Source: Clostridia bacterium (lineage in GTDB: Bacteria; Bacillota; Clostridia; Oscillospirales; CAG-272). From it: a DNA stretch of 43,658 nucleotides. Shown here piece after piece: positions 15,248 through 24,425 of the stretch (its first letter is position 1; each line of letters opens with the position of its first letter). The notes beneath the pieces were generated by a model. That model had not been told where the DNA came from and did not search any database. It worked only from the letters and a program-made list of their open reading frames with translations. The DNA lies in assembly GCA_017621415.1 (NCBI GenBank), contig JAGATD010000039.1, forward strand, positions 1 through 43,658, in the 5' to 3' direction. The translations under genes were made by a program, and so were the position numbers.

Positions 15248-15815
15248 ATGGCAATAAAAATATACATCGACCAAGGGCATAACCCAAGGGGCTTCAATAC
15301 CGGCGCTGAGGGCAACGGATATTACGAGCAGGACCTGACCTACGAAATAGGAAGAAGACTAAATAATCTTCTTTCGGCAAATCCCGAGTTTGAAACAAGA
15401 CTTTCGAGACCTGAGCCTGACACAATTTTAGGAACAAACAATTCATCAAGCCTTGTTGAGCGGGTAAATCAGGCAAACGAGTGGGATGCCGATATATTTA
15501 TCTCACTCCATAACAACGCTGCCGAAAATCCGAGAGCCACAGGCAACGAGGCGCTGGTGTACGGTCCCGGTGCAACGGTTGCAAGAAATTTAGGGGAAAA
15601 CATCTTAGAGCAGCTTACCCTCAACAGGTCTCAGAAACCGAGGCATAGTTTACCGCCCGGGCCTTTATGTCCTTAAAGAAACCGAAATGCCCGCGGTTCT
15701 TGTGGAAATGGGCTTTATCACCAACCCCGACGATGCGGAGCTGTTGGCAAATTCACCATATCTCTTCGCCACAGGCATTTATCGCGGTATTCTTATCTAT
15801 TACGGATTACTTTAA
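15248..15815 (+). pseudogene. N-acetylmuramoyl-L-alanine amidase (Amidase_3), frameshifted
   Basis: The first part (15248 to about 15620) encodes an Amidase_3 domain: IYIDQGHNPRG with the first zinc His, GAEGNG with the second ligand, and FISLHNNAAEN with the third. After CCC at 15618-15620 the homologous reading moves to another frame: TGLRNRGIVYRPGLYVLKE, then LVEMGFITNPDDAELLANSPY with the catalytic Glu, ending at TAA 15813-15815. One base too many in the C-run explains it. Read together this is about 188 residues, normal for CwlD-like amidases. No signal peptide is visible. It overlaps the convergent gene at 15807 by nine bases. It may be a true pseudogene or an assembly error. Confidence 0.88.
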
Positions 15816-16454
15816 TTTAAGCTCGTCGATGTCGAGATATTCCTCGGCGATAGCAGGTGTTGTAGCGCGGAAAAGATAGCTTCCGCCGCACCTTTCGCAG
15901 TATGCCTCCACACCCTCGTCGGTAAAGCGCAGGTCATAGCTTCCGTTTTGGCAAAGGCACTTGACGCGTCCCTCAGCCTCAAGGTCCTTAAGAACAAAGC
16001 GTAATGTATCATAGACCGCAGGGTCGGGGAGTATTTCATCCTCTCTCATTTCCTCGGGCTGAATGTCAGATAGCTCCTCTGCTTCAAAGCTAGCCATAAG
16101 GCGGGCTATCTCCTCCTCTGTACGCTTAAGCTCGGTGTTGATTTTTTCTTCGTCACCGATAAAGGCGATATCCATGCCTGTGTAAGGGCAGTTTAGAAGA
16201 AATAAGTCTCTATCAAAAAATACAGGCTCGCTTACAACATAATTGTGGTTCTGCTTGCAGAAAAGGCAGGGAACAGAAAGCCTTATTTTTCCGTCATTTG
16301 TCACATTTATATCAAGATTAGATGACTTGTCGCAGGAGCATTTTAGTCTCAGCATATTGGCGCTGAGCGCAAATTTTCCCACAAGACCGAGAATTGTTGT
16401 GCCGCACTCGGGGCATCTGTATGCAATGTTTCTCTGTTTAGGTTTAAGTACCAT
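15807..16454 (-). CDS. Uncharacterised multi-zinc-ribbon protein
   Basis: This 215-residue soluble protein has several cysteine pairs suited to zinc: CPECG near residue 14, CSC near 40, CLFCKQ near 63, CLC near 168 and CERCGGSY near 193. An acidic helical segment (about residues 100-145) sits between. The ATG at 16454 has GGAG seven bases upstream; an in-frame TTG further out would lie on top of that site. It follows the DJ-1 gene by 17 bases and is probably cotranscribed with it. I know no function for this protein. Confidence 0.8.
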   Translation of the reverse strand: MVLKPKQRNIAYRCPECGTTILGLVGKFALSANMLRLKCSCDKSSNLDINVTNDGKIRLSVPCLFCKQNHNYVVSEPVFFDRDLFLLNCPYTGMDIAFIGDEEKINTELKRTEEEIARLMASFEAEELSDIQPEEMREDEILPDPAVYDTLRFVLKDLEAEGRVKCLCQNGSYDLRFTDEGVEAYCERCGGSYLFRATTPAIAEEYLDIDELKLK

Positions 16455-16471
16455 TTTAAACTCCAAATAAA

Positions 16472-17008
16472 TTATTTCATAATAGCTGCCGAAAGCTCGT
16501 CAGCCTTGGCTTTACCGAGAAGAAGCGAGATAAGCTCCTTTGCAAACTCGAGAGCCGTGCCCATTCCTCGTGACGTTGTTATATTACCGTCTGTAACAAC
16601 CTTGTCGGTGCAGGGAATGGCGCCTTTTAGCTCTTTTTCAAAGCCGGGGTAGCAGGTCGCATTTTTGTCTTTTAACAAACCGCGTCTGCCGAGCACCAGG
16701 GGAGCTGCGCATATTGCCGCAAGCCTGCCTCCGTTCGCCGTCACCGCCTCTATAATCTCGTCTGTAAAGGGGTGAGCATCAAGGTTAAGCGAGCCGGGCA
16801 TTCCGCCGGGGAAAATAACCAGCGAAACCTCTTCCTTTTTTACCTCCTCGGGCTCGATGTCGCATATAACAGGAATTTTGTGTGAGCCGCAGGCGATTTT
16901 TCCGTTCATACCAACGGTTTTTACATCAAGGCCTGCTCTGCGCAGCATATCAACAGGGGTAAGGGCTTCAATTTCCTCAAAGCCGTCAGCAAGTAAAACC
17001 AAAATCAT
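16472..17008 (-). CDS. DJ-1/PfpI family protein
   Basis: This 178-residue protein has the flavodoxin-like DJ-1 fold. MILVLLADGFEEIEALTPVD carries the conserved Glu, FPGGMPGS follows, and AAICAAPLVLG holds the nucleophile-elbow Cys. This is the YajL/ThiJ-like branch, variously described as deglycase, chaperone or oxidative-stress protein; the precise activity is disputed for the family. AGGAAG lies about ten bases before the ATG. The gene is preceded by the ftsK terminator and followed closely by the zinc-ribbon gene. Confidence 0.92.
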   Translation of the reverse strand: MILVLLADGFEEIEALTPVDMLRRAGLDVKTVGMNGKIACGSHKIPVICDIEPEEVKKEEVSLVIFPGGMPGSLNLDAHPFTDEIIEAVTANGGRLAAICAAPLVLGRRGLLKDKNATCYPGFEKELKGAIPCTDKVVTDGNITTSRGMGTALEFAKELISLLLGKAKADELSAAIMK

Positions 17009-17035
17009 AAAACTAACTTCCTAACTTTTAAAATC

Positions 17036-17066
17036 AAAGGCTGAGCCGATGTGACTCAGCCTTTTT
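17036..17066 (-). terminator. Hairpin terminator downstream of ftsK
   Basis: AAAGGCTGAG and CTCAGCCTTT form a 10-bp stem with a nine-base loop just after the ftsK stop on the minus strand. The downstream T-richness is modest on that strand and better on the plus strand. Confidence 0.8.
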
Positions 17067-17074
17067 CATGTGTA

Positions 17075-20000
17075 TCAGTCGTAGCTTGTCCTTGCAAGCT
17101 TTTCGTGCCACTCGTCGGCAGAAAGGAGAACCTCTCTGGGCTTTGAGCCGTTTGCCTCTCCTACAATACCCATATCCTCCATAACGTCAATAAACTTTGC
17201 GGCCTTGCCGTAGCCTATGGATAGCTTACGCTGAATAAGAGATGTAGATATCTTTCTTGTATTAACGGCAATCTCAACAGCGTCGAGGAACTCCTTGTTG
17301 TTAAGGTAGCCCTCGCCGTATGAAGAGTCATCACCGTCGTCATCGTCACGGTCGCCGCCACCCTTCTTTGTGCACTTGTCGGCAGCCCTCTTGATCTCCT
17401 CCATAACCGATTCGTCATAGCATGAGTCGTCGCTGTACTGCTTAAGGTAGTCCATAACAGCCTCAACCTCTTCGTCAGCAACAAACGCGCACTGAACTCT
17501 CTGGGGCTTCAGCGAGTTTGCAAAGGCAATAAGCATATCACCCTTGTCAAGCAGCTTTTCGGCTCCTGCCGCGTCAAAGATAAGTATAGAGTCGCGGTTT
17601 GACGCAACCTTACACGAAAGCTTTGAGGGAATGTTTGATTTGATAAGACCGGTGATAACCTCTTTGACAGGCTTCTGTGTACCAATGATAAGGTGAATGC
17701 CTGCCGCTCTTGCTTTCTGAGCTATACGGATAATAAGGCTCTCAACAGGGTTCTTCGCCTGCATAATAAGCTCGGCAAACTCGTCTATTACTATTACAAT
17801 ACGGGACATAGGCTCGCCAAGAGCGGGATTTGACGCAACCTTTTCGTTATACGCATCGATATTACGAACGCACTGCTCCTGAAGAACACCGTATCGTCTC
17901 TCCATCTCCTCAACAGCCCACATCAGCGTTCCCGCAGCCTGCTTAACATCGGTAACAACAGGCACAAGGAGGTGGGGAATACCGTTGTACATTGTAAACT
18001 CAACCTGCTTCGGGTCAATCATTATAAACTTGACCTCGTCGGGACGGGCCTTGTAGAGAATACTGAGCATAAGGGAGTTTATACAAACCGATTTACCCAT
18101 ACCGGTAGCGCCGGCAACAAGCGCATGAGGCATCTTTGCCACATCGGCAAATACAGGCTGACCCGCAACGTCTTTACCCATACATACCGAGGTCTTTGAC
18201 CTCAGCGCCTTAAAGTCATCGGTCTCAATAAGCTCGCGCAGCCTTACAATAGAGGATTTTTTGTTGGGAATCTCAACACCCACGGCGCTCTTGCCGGGGA
18301 TAGGCGCCTCCATACGAATTCCGTCTGCCGCAAGGTTTAGGGCTATGTCGTCGGCAAGATTCATAATGTTACTTACTTTAACGCCCTTTGCGGGAACAAC
18401 CTCATATCTTGTAATTCGGGGACCTCTGTCAACGCCCTTTATCGATGCGGTAACACCGAATGAGGCAAGGGTGTCGATAAGCTTGTCGGCATTGTCCTGT
18501 ATCTCCTCGGAGATGTTTTCGTTTGCCTTTTCATCTACTGCGTGAAGCAGCTCGATAGGAGGGAATACGTAGTCGGAATAGTCCTTTTTCTTGGGCTTTT
18601 CTTCAGCGGGAACAATTGCCATAGCTGCCGCGCTTATATCCTCTTTTATGTCAATATCAAATGGAGGCTCGTCATCCTCTTCGCTTTCTTTGACAACCTC
18701 TTCCTCGTTGGGGTTGGTCTCTTCTGCGTTTTCTGCCTGAACAAAGGAAGTGTCTGCGGCGGGCTCTGCCAAAGTTTCTGCCTCGCATTTTGCCTCGATT
18801 TCTTCGATTTTTTCTTCAGGCACAGTGCTTTCTTCATTCGTTTCGTCAAGGAACGGGAACATTGCGCGCTGCTTTATAACCTCGGGGTTTTGCTCCTCGG
18901 GAGGGATAGGCTCTTGGTCGGTGTCGTCAGAGCTCTCCTCATCTGGTGTACCGAATATTTCCTCAATATCGCCTGACACCTCGGAGCTGACTTCTTCCTC
19001 TTCGGCTTCATCACCAAAGGTGAATACGGTTTCCTTTTCCTCTTCCTTTTCGGATGCTAACGGCACGGCGGGGAATGCTATCTCCGGCTCCGTCTCCGCT
19101 TCGGGAGCTTGTACCGGGGTATCTTCTTCTGATACTGACTCGTCGGATTCCGGCAGGTCGCTGTATCTTTCTATTTCCTTTTGCAGGAATGATGTATCCA
19201 GAGACTCGGTATCGGGGGTGATGAGTGTTCTTTCTGTTACAAGAATAGCTTCCTCGGTGCTGGAGATTTTTGACTCATCGGGAGATGGGGGGGTGTAGGG
19301 CTTAAATGAGGCAGCTTGTGTATCGGCATTACCCTTGGGCTTAGCCTCTTCCTGCTCGTCAGAACTCTCCGCATGCGCTGCAGCCGCGGCTGTCAGGTCA
19401 TCGCCTTTAACGGTTGTGGTAAAGGTTGAGCGGTTTGCGCTTACCGCATAGGCGGGGTTGTTTTTAAGAACCATTTCAGCTATTTGTTCATATGCTTCCT
19501 CAATATTTTCGTCTTCTGCGGTGGGGGCGGGGATTTCCTCTGTAATCTCGGGCTCGGGCTCTGTAATTTGTTCAGGCTCTTCTTTCGGCTCTTCCGGGAC
19601 CTCGATAATCTCCTTTGATGAGCCAAACTCCATTGTTACAGAATCGTCTGCCTTAACAGATGCGGCGCTTGCCGTAACTAGGGCAGCACTAACAGTCTCT
19701 TTTTCTTTAGCACTTTCGGTAACTGCGGCTTCATTTTCAGATACAGTTGCTTTTTCGGTAACCGTAGCGGCGGCTTCCTGTGTATTCTGCGTATTTTGCA
19801 CGGTCGGAGCGGAGGGGGAGATGTTAGGCTTTGCAGCAGCATTCCTGCTCTCAATAATGCTTCTCTTTCTCTGTTCAAACTCCTCTCTGCGCCTCTGCTC
19901 GGCAAGAGATTTTTCGGTAACCTCGGAAAGGGGAGTAACAAATCCGATTCCGCCCTGCTTTGTAGGCGCGGGCTGGGCCTTTGTTGAAGCCTTGGCAACA

Positions 20001-21058
20001 AGCTTTTCGCCTGTTGCGAAATCAAATGGGTCAAAATCCTTAGTAAATACGCTGTCTGCGTTTTCGTCAATTCCGTAGTTTTGGTTTTGCTTTTCGGTAA
20101 AGCTCTTATCTGTTGCGCCGAAGAACACCTTACTTGCGTCGTTCGATGATTTTTTATCCTGAGAGGAGATATTGAAATCAAAGCTTGTCCCCTTTTTTCT
20201 GCTATCGCTGTCTGCGGGGGTGTATCGCTCGTTTTGTCTTAACTCTGCTTCAAGCTCTTCCTTTGAAAGGGCGCTTCTGTTATGTACCTTTGTTTGAAGA
20301 ACAGGACGGCTTTCGGAACGGCCCTTTTTCTTTGTTTCGTGTATTCCGAGCTCGCGTATACTAAGCTCGTCCATATTGCCGTCGTTATCAAAGAAGCTAT
20401 CATTAAGAAATTCCGAATGACGGCGCTCTGTTTCCTGACGCTTGGATTCTGCTTTCGCTTCCTTTCTGTTCTCGGCATCCTGCTTAATTTTGGTTTCCGC
20501 CTTTGCAAGACCCGAAGCAAAGAACTGAAGAAAACCGAGAATACCGCGTCTTGCTGTGCTTTCCTTTTTGCCAAAGAAAACAATAGTGTAAGCAACAACA
20601 GCGGTTACATCAAGGATTATCAAACCCACATAGCCGATAAGCTTTGCAATGCAGAATGAGAAAATACCGCCCACAAATCCGCCGTGGCTCTGAGTCTCAT
20701 AAAAGGCAACAGGGTCGAATACAGGCTCTGTTCCAAATCCTGTTATGGCATAGTCAACAGATGAAATAATGAGAACAGCGATAAAGGAGAAAATTACTCT
20801 TGATAAAACGCTCTTCTTTTTCATATCCTCGGCAAAGAATACCGCATGTAAAATCAGCAGCAGGGGAACGGCATATGCGCCGCAGGCAAACAGACCTAAA
20901 AGTATAGATGCAACTCCGTTACCGAAAGCGCCTGTTCCTCCGAATATAAAACATACCCCGATGAAAAGCGCTACACCCACAAGAATGATGGGTATGGCTT
21001 TTTGTATTCCCGAGGGGGCGGTAGTATTTTTGCTTTTGTTGTCATTTTTGTTGGACAT
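17075..21058 (-). CDS. ftsK: DNA translocase FtsK/SpoIIIE with very long acidic linker
   Basis: This 1327-residue protein is a hexameric ATP-driven pump that moves chromosomal DNA at the division or sporulation septum. Four transmembrane helices occupy about residues 15-175. Residues about 190-815 are a low-complexity linker rich in Glu, Ser, Ala and Pro. The motor follows, with Walker A GATGMGKS at 983-990 and Walker B IVIVIDEFAEL near 1100. A short DDDDGDD insert leads to the C-terminal gamma winged helix (STSLIQRKLSIGYGKAAKFID), which reads DNA polarity sequences. SpoIIIE of Bacillus is about 790 residues, so the extra length is all linker. GGAGG supports the ATG at 21058; the upstream extension runs over the promoter. 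Confidence 0.96.
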   Translation of the reverse strand: MSNKNDNKSKNTTAPSGIQKAIPIILVGVALFIGVCFIFGGTGAFGNGVASILLGLFACGAYAVPLLLILHAVFFAEDMKKKSVLSRVIFSFIAVLIISSVDYAITGFGTEPVFDPVAFYETQSHGGFVGGIFSFCIAKLIGYVGLIILDVTAVVAYTIVFFGKKESTARRGILGFLQFFASGLAKAETKIKQDAENRKEAKAESKRQETERRHSEFLNDSFFDNDGNMDELSIRELGIHETKKKGRSESRPVLQTKVHNRSALSKEELEAELRQNERYTPADSDSRKKGTSFDFNISSQDKKSSNDASKVFFGATDKSFTEKQNQNYGIDENADSVFTKDFDPFDFATGEKLVAKASTKAQPAPTKQGGIGFVTPLSEVTEKSLAEQRRREEFEQRKRSIIESRNAAAKPNISPSAPTVQNTQNTQEAAATVTEKATVSENEAAVTESAKEKETVSAALVTASAASVKADDSVTMEFGSSKEIIEVPEEPKEEPEQITEPEPEITEEIPAPTAEDENIEEAYEQIAEMVLKNNPAYAVSANRSTFTTTVKGDDLTAAAAAHAESSDEQEEAKPKGNADTQAASFKPYTPPSPDESKISSTEEAILVTERTLITPDTESLDTSFLQKEIERYSDLPESDESVSEEDTPVQAPEAETEPEIAFPAVPLASEKEEEKETVFTFGDEAEEEEVSSEVSGDIEEIFGTPDEESSDDTDQEPIPPEEQNPEVIKQRAMFPFLDETNEESTVPEEKIEEIEAKCEAETLAEPAADTSFVQAENAEETNPNEEEVVKESEEDDEPPFDIDIKEDISAAAMAIVPAEEKPKKKDYSDYVFPPIELLHAVDEKANENISEEIQDNADKLIDTLASFGVTASIKGVDRGPRITRYEVVPAKGVKVSNIMNLADDIALNLAADGIRMEAPIPGKSAVGVEIPNKKSSIVRLRELIETDDFKALRSKTSVCMGKDVAGQPVFADVAKMPHALVAGATGMGKSVCINSLMLSILYKARPDEVKFIMIDPKQVEFTMYNGIPHLLVPVVTDVKQAAGTLMWAVEEMERRYGVLQEQCVRNIDAYNEKVASNPALGEPMSRIVIVIDEFAELIMQAKNPVESLIIRIAQKARAAGIHLIIGTQKPVKEVITGLIKSNIPSKLSCKVASNRDSILIFDAAGAEKLLDKGDMLIAFANSLKPQRVQCAFVADEEVEAVMDYLKQYSDDSCYDESVMEEIKRAADKCTKKGGGDRDDDDGDDSSYGEGYLNNKEFLDAVEIAVNTRKISTSLIQRKLSIGYGKAAKFIDVMEDMGIVGEANGSKPREVLLSADEWHEKLARTSYD

Positions 21059-21113
21059 ATATTTACCTCCGAAAGAGTGAGAAAAAATTGATTGAATAAA
21101 AATATACACATAT

Positions 21114-21142
21114 ATCATAACAAATTCGGAGGAAAAATTCAA
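21114..21142 (-). promoter_or_regulatory. Likely promoter of ftsK
   Basis: On the minus strand TTGAAT (21142-21137) and TATGAT (21119-21114) are separated by 17 bases, 56 bases before the ATG. Confidence 0.6.
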
Positions 21143-21202
21143 GGTAAAAATAAAATATTTTTGATTTTTGTGCGTAATAATTGCGTATTTTATTTTAAAA
21201 CC

Positions 21203-21231
21203 TTGACAAATAAATATTTTTTTGTTAAAAT
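21203..21231 (+). promoter_or_regulatory. Promoter of cysS
   Basis: TTGACA (21203-21208) and TAAAAT (21226-21231) are separated by 17 bases. I see no T-box signature in the short leader, so cysS here appears not to be T-box controlled. Confidence 0.85.
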
Positions 21232-21288
21232 GATATCTGAGAAATTATGTGCATTTGGCGAAAAGCCCTGCATTGAAAGAGGTAGACT

Positions 21289-22728
21289 ATGCTTTTATAC
21301 AATTCACTAACAAGAAAAAGAGACGAATTTATCCCACGTGAGGCAGGAAAGGTGTCTATGTACACCTGCGGTCCTACGGTTTATCATTATGCCCATATAG
21401 GAAATCTCCGTACCTACACAATGGAGGACGTGCTTGAAAAATATCTGAGATATATCGGCAACGATGTGACCAGAGTAATGAATATTACCGATGTCGGACA
21501 TCTCTCAAGCGACGGTGATACAGGCGAGGATAAAATGCTTAAGGGCGCCCGCCGTGAGAACAAAACTGTGCTTGAGATTGCGAAATACTATACCGATGCA
21601 TTCTTTGCCGATTGCGAAAAGCTTCACATCAAGCTTCCCGATGTTATAGAGCCTGCAACGAACTGCATTCCCGAGTTTATCAAAATGATAGAAACTCTTC
21701 TTGAAAAGGGATATGCCTACGAGGCAGGGGGAAACATCTATTTCGATACCTCAAAGCTTGATAAATATTATGTATTCAACGACTTTAACGAGGAGGACCT
21801 TGCGGTCGGTGTCCGCGATAGCGTTGAGGAGGACGGAAACAAGAAAAATAAGGCAGACTTTGTTCTTTGGTTCACTAAGTCGAAATTTGAGGACCAGGAG
21901 CTTAAATGGGACTCTCCTTGGGGAATAGGCTATCCGGGCTGGCACATTGAGTGCTCCTGCATTGCCTCAAAGCACCTTGGCGAGTATCTTGATATTCACT
22001 GCGGCGGTATTGACAACGCATTCCCTCATCATACAAACGAGATTGCTCAGTCTGAGGCAACCTACGGTCACGAGTGGTGCAATTGGTGGTTCCATGTTCA
22101 TCACCTTAATACAAATTCGGGTAAGATGTCTAAGTCCAAGGGCGAATTCCTTACCGTTTCTCTCCTTGAGGAAAAGGGATATGACCCCCTGGTTTACCGC
22201 TTCTTCTGCATGCAGTCTCATTATAGAAAAAATCTTGTGTTCTCTTGGGAAAACCTTGATAATGCAAAGATTGCTTACGAGAAGCTTGTTAGCAGAATAG
22301 CAGACCTTAATACAGCCGAGGGCGACATTGATGAAAAGGCGTTTGCCGAGGGTAAAAAGCGCTTTACCGATGCTCTTGACAATGACCTTAACACATCTCT
22401 TGCGGTAACCGCGCTTTACGATGTGTTCAAGCTTAAAACCAATGATAAAACCAAGTATGAGCTTATCAAGAGCTTTGAGACGGTTCTCGACCTCGGACTT
22501 CTTGAGGCGGCTGAAAAAATTAACGAACGTAAGGCTAAAGAGGCGGCAGAGGAGAATGCGGGTGTTGACCCCGAGCTTCTCGCTTATATAAATGAAAAAA
22601 TTGAGGCTCGTAAGGCTGCGAAGAAGGCGAAGAACTTTGCCGAGGCTGATGCTATCCGTGATGAGCTGCTCTCTAAGGGCATTACTCTTCTTGATACAAG
22701 AGAGGGAACCAAGTTTACCATAGCATGA
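21289..22728 (+). CDS. cysS: Cysteinyl-tRNA synthetase
   Basis: This 479-residue class I synthetase charges tRNA-Cys. The HIGH motif is HIGN (36-39) within CGPTVYHYAHIGN, KMSKS is exact at 279-283, and zinc ligands include Cys27 and the GWHIECSCIASKHLG segment. The C-terminal DALR and helical domain is present, with a Lys/Ala-rich tail. AAAGAGGT precedes the ATG. It is divergent from ftsK and starts a plus-strand run that continues for about 8 kb, although the EamA permease directly behind it has no obvious SD of its own. Confidence 0.98.
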   Translation: MLLYNSLTRKRDEFIPREAGKVSMYTCGPTVYHYAHIGNLRTYTMEDVLEKYLRYIGNDVTRVMNITDVGHLSSDGDTGEDKMLKGARRENKTVLEIAKYYTDAFFADCEKLHIKLPDVIEPATNCIPEFIKMIETLLEKGYAYEAGGNIYFDTSKLDKYYVFNDFNEEDLAVGVRDSVEEDGNKKNKADFVLWFTKSKFEDQELKWDSPWGIGYPGWHIECSCIASKHLGEYLDIHCGGIDNAFPHHTNEIAQSEATYGHEWCNWWFHVHHLNTNSGKMSKSKGEFLTVSLLEEKGYDPLVYRFFCMQSHYRKNLVFSWENLDNAKIAYEKLVSRIADLNTAEGDIDEKAFAEGKKRFTDALDNDLNTSLAVTALYDVFKLKTNDKTKYELIKSFETVLDLGLLEAAEKINERKAKEAAEENAGVDPELLAYINEKIEARKAAKKAKNFAEADAIRDELLSKGITLLDTREGTKFTIA

Positions 22729-22750
22729 GCTGCAGATTAAGTTTTATAAA

Positions 22751-23623
22751 ATGAAAACAAAAGCTATATTGCTGATAGCCCTTGCCTGCGTGCTTTGGGG
22801 CACGTCGGGAATATTTGTGCATTTCCTATCGCCCCTGGGCTACACATCGTTAAATATGACGGGAGTCAGGGCGGCTGTTGCCTTTGTTTGTATGCTTGGC
22901 TACAATCTGCTTTTTAACAGAAAAGCGCTGAAAATAGGAAAAAAAGGACTGGTAATTTCCTTTGCTATGGGAATCTCCTTTCTGGGAACGGCTGCCTTTT
23001 ACTTTACATCAATGCAGATGACCTCTGTTTCAACAGCGGTGGTGCTTATGTATACCGCTCCTATTTATGTAACACTTTATTCGGCGCTCTTCCTTGGTGA
23101 AAAAATGACCAAAACAAAGCTGTTGTCTGTCGCTTTGGTCGTTTTTGGATGCGTTATGGTTTCGGGAGCGATGGGCGGAATGGAGTTTAACCTTCTTGGA
23201 GTTCTTACAGGAATTCTCTCGGGTATCTCATATGCCGCATACAATATTTTTGCCAAATTTTCAATGCGAGAGGGAAATGACCCAAGCTCTGCAACTCTTT
23301 ATTGCTTTCTTTCCGCTACGGTCGTGTCGCTGTTTATAGCCGACCCTGTGGGAATAATAGAGACAACGATGGTCGATCCCGTGATACATATTCCGGCTCT
23401 GGTGGCTCTCGGAGTTGTAGCCTGCGTTATTCCGTACTTTGTCTATACCACCGCGTTATGCACTCTGCCTGCGGGCACGGCATCGTCGCTTGGAATACTT
23501 GAGCCGATGTCGGCAACACTATTTAGCGTTTTGCTTTTTGGCGAGGAGCTTGGAATTATCAAAATTATCGGGATTGCCGTTATTCTTACGGCAGTTGTAC
23601 TTCTCGGAAGAGAAAAAGAATAA
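22751..23623 (+). CDS. EamA/DMT-family permease
   Basis: This 290-residue protein has ten predicted transmembrane helices in two EamA repeats. The first repeat opens ALACVLWGTSGIFVHFLSPLG, contains the Arg in GVRAAVAF, and ends VLMYTAPIYVTLYSALFLGEKM; the second ends LEPMSATLFSVLLFGEEL. These are classic marks of metabolite exporters of the RhaT/EamA type. It starts 23 bases after cysS and lacks a clear SD, so its translation may depend on the upstream message. Substrate unknown. Confidence 0.93.
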   Translation: MKTKAILLIALACVLWGTSGIFVHFLSPLGYTSLNMTGVRAAVAFVCMLGYNLLFNRKALKIGKKGLVISFAMGISFLGTAAFYFTSMQMTSVSTAVVLMYTAPIYVTLYSALFLGEKMTKTKLLSVALVVFGCVMVSGAMGGMEFNLLGVLTGILSGISYAAYNIFAKFSMREGNDPSSATLYCFLSATVVSLFIADPVGIIETTMVDPVIHIPALVALGVVACVIPYFVYTTALCTLPAGTASSLGILEPMSATLFSVLLFGEELGIIKIIGIAVILTAVVLLGREKE

Positions 23624-23642
23624 ATTGTAAAGGAGAAAAAGA

Positions 23643-24425
23643 GTGTACGAAAAGCTTGTTGCCGATGTAAAATTCTTAGACGGCGATTATAAAGCTGCCG
23701 CACAGATGTACCTTGATGGCGCAAGAGACGGCGATGCTCTTGCCTCCTTTAATTACGGATATATGCTGTGGCGGGGTCTCGGTGTTGAAAAAAATGCGTC
23801 TGAGGCAAAAAGCTTTTTCGCCTTTGCAAGAGAAATGAAGGGCGGGGAAGCATGCTATAACCTGGCTGTTATGTATCTCACAGGCGACGGAGTTCTGAGG
23901 GACTACAAAAAAGCCGTGGAGTATATGACTTTGTCGGCAAATCAGGGCTGTATTGAGGCTCAGCTATATATGGGTGTTGCCAACACACAGGGCTGTGTTT
24001 TTGAGCCTGATATTGTCGGAATTTGTATGATTCCCTGTCATAAGCCCGAATACGGACAAGAGTATTTTGCTCTTTCGGGTGATATTGGAGATATAGATGC
24101 CTTTGAGCGTGACGAGGAGCTTCGTTACACTGCTGTAAAGCAGGATGCGAGAGCTGCCTTTGAGTGGTTTCAGATGGCTGCTCGACATGACCCGACATAT
24201 GTTGAGGAGCTTTCCGCAAAGGGCAAATACCTTTATGCCAGATGCTATGTTGACGGTCTCGGAACAGATTATGACCGTGATAAATCCCTGCGCCTTATGG
24301 CTCTTGCGGGAAAGGCGGGCTCGGAGGAGGCTATTCTCTATTTTAAAGAGAACGGTATTACTCCGGAAATGCTTTCTGACCTGACAAAAACACAAAAGCT
24401 CAGAGGAGGCGGCAGAGGCAGATGA
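23643..24425 (+). CDS. Sel1-repeat (SLR) protein
   Basis: This 260-residue protein is built from Sel1-like tetratricopeptide-type repeats. Examples are FNYGYMLWRGLGVEKNASEAKSFF... and YNLAVMYLTGDGVLRDYKKAVEYM..., each of about 36 residues, with a further one near RCYVDGLGTDYDRDKSLRL. Such proteins are scaffolds for protein-protein contacts. It starts at GTG with GGAG about eight bases upstream, and its stop overlaps the VanZ gene start by four bases (ATGA). There is no signal peptide, so it is probably cytoplasmic. A 50-residue segment between repeats (VFEPDIVG...DERDEEL region) breaks the regular pattern. Confidence 0.85.
   Translation: MYEKLVADVKFLDGDYKAAAQMYLDGARDGDALASFNYGYMLWRGLGVEKNASEAKSFFAFAREMKGGEACYNLAVMYLTGDGVLRDYKKAVEYMTLSANQGCIEAQLYMGVANTQGCVFEPDIVGICMIPCHKPEYGQEYFALSGDIGDIDAFERDEELRYTAVKQDARAAFEWFQMAARHDPTYVEELSAKGKYLYARCYVDGLGTDYDRDKSLRLMALAGKAGSEEAILYFKENGITPEMLSDLTKTQKLRGGGRGR

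Noticed and set aside
18542..20078. Long plus-strand open frames opposite ftsK
   Set aside because: They are Ser/Val/Phe-rich antisense products of the Glu-rich linker codons and have no family features.
21059..21142. Upstream extension of ftsK with an extra hydrophobic stretch
   Set aside because: It runs through the likely promoter, while GGAGG is placed correctly for ATG 21058.
21204..21288. T-box leader on cysS
   Set aside because: The distance from promoter to start is too short and there is no T-box consensus.
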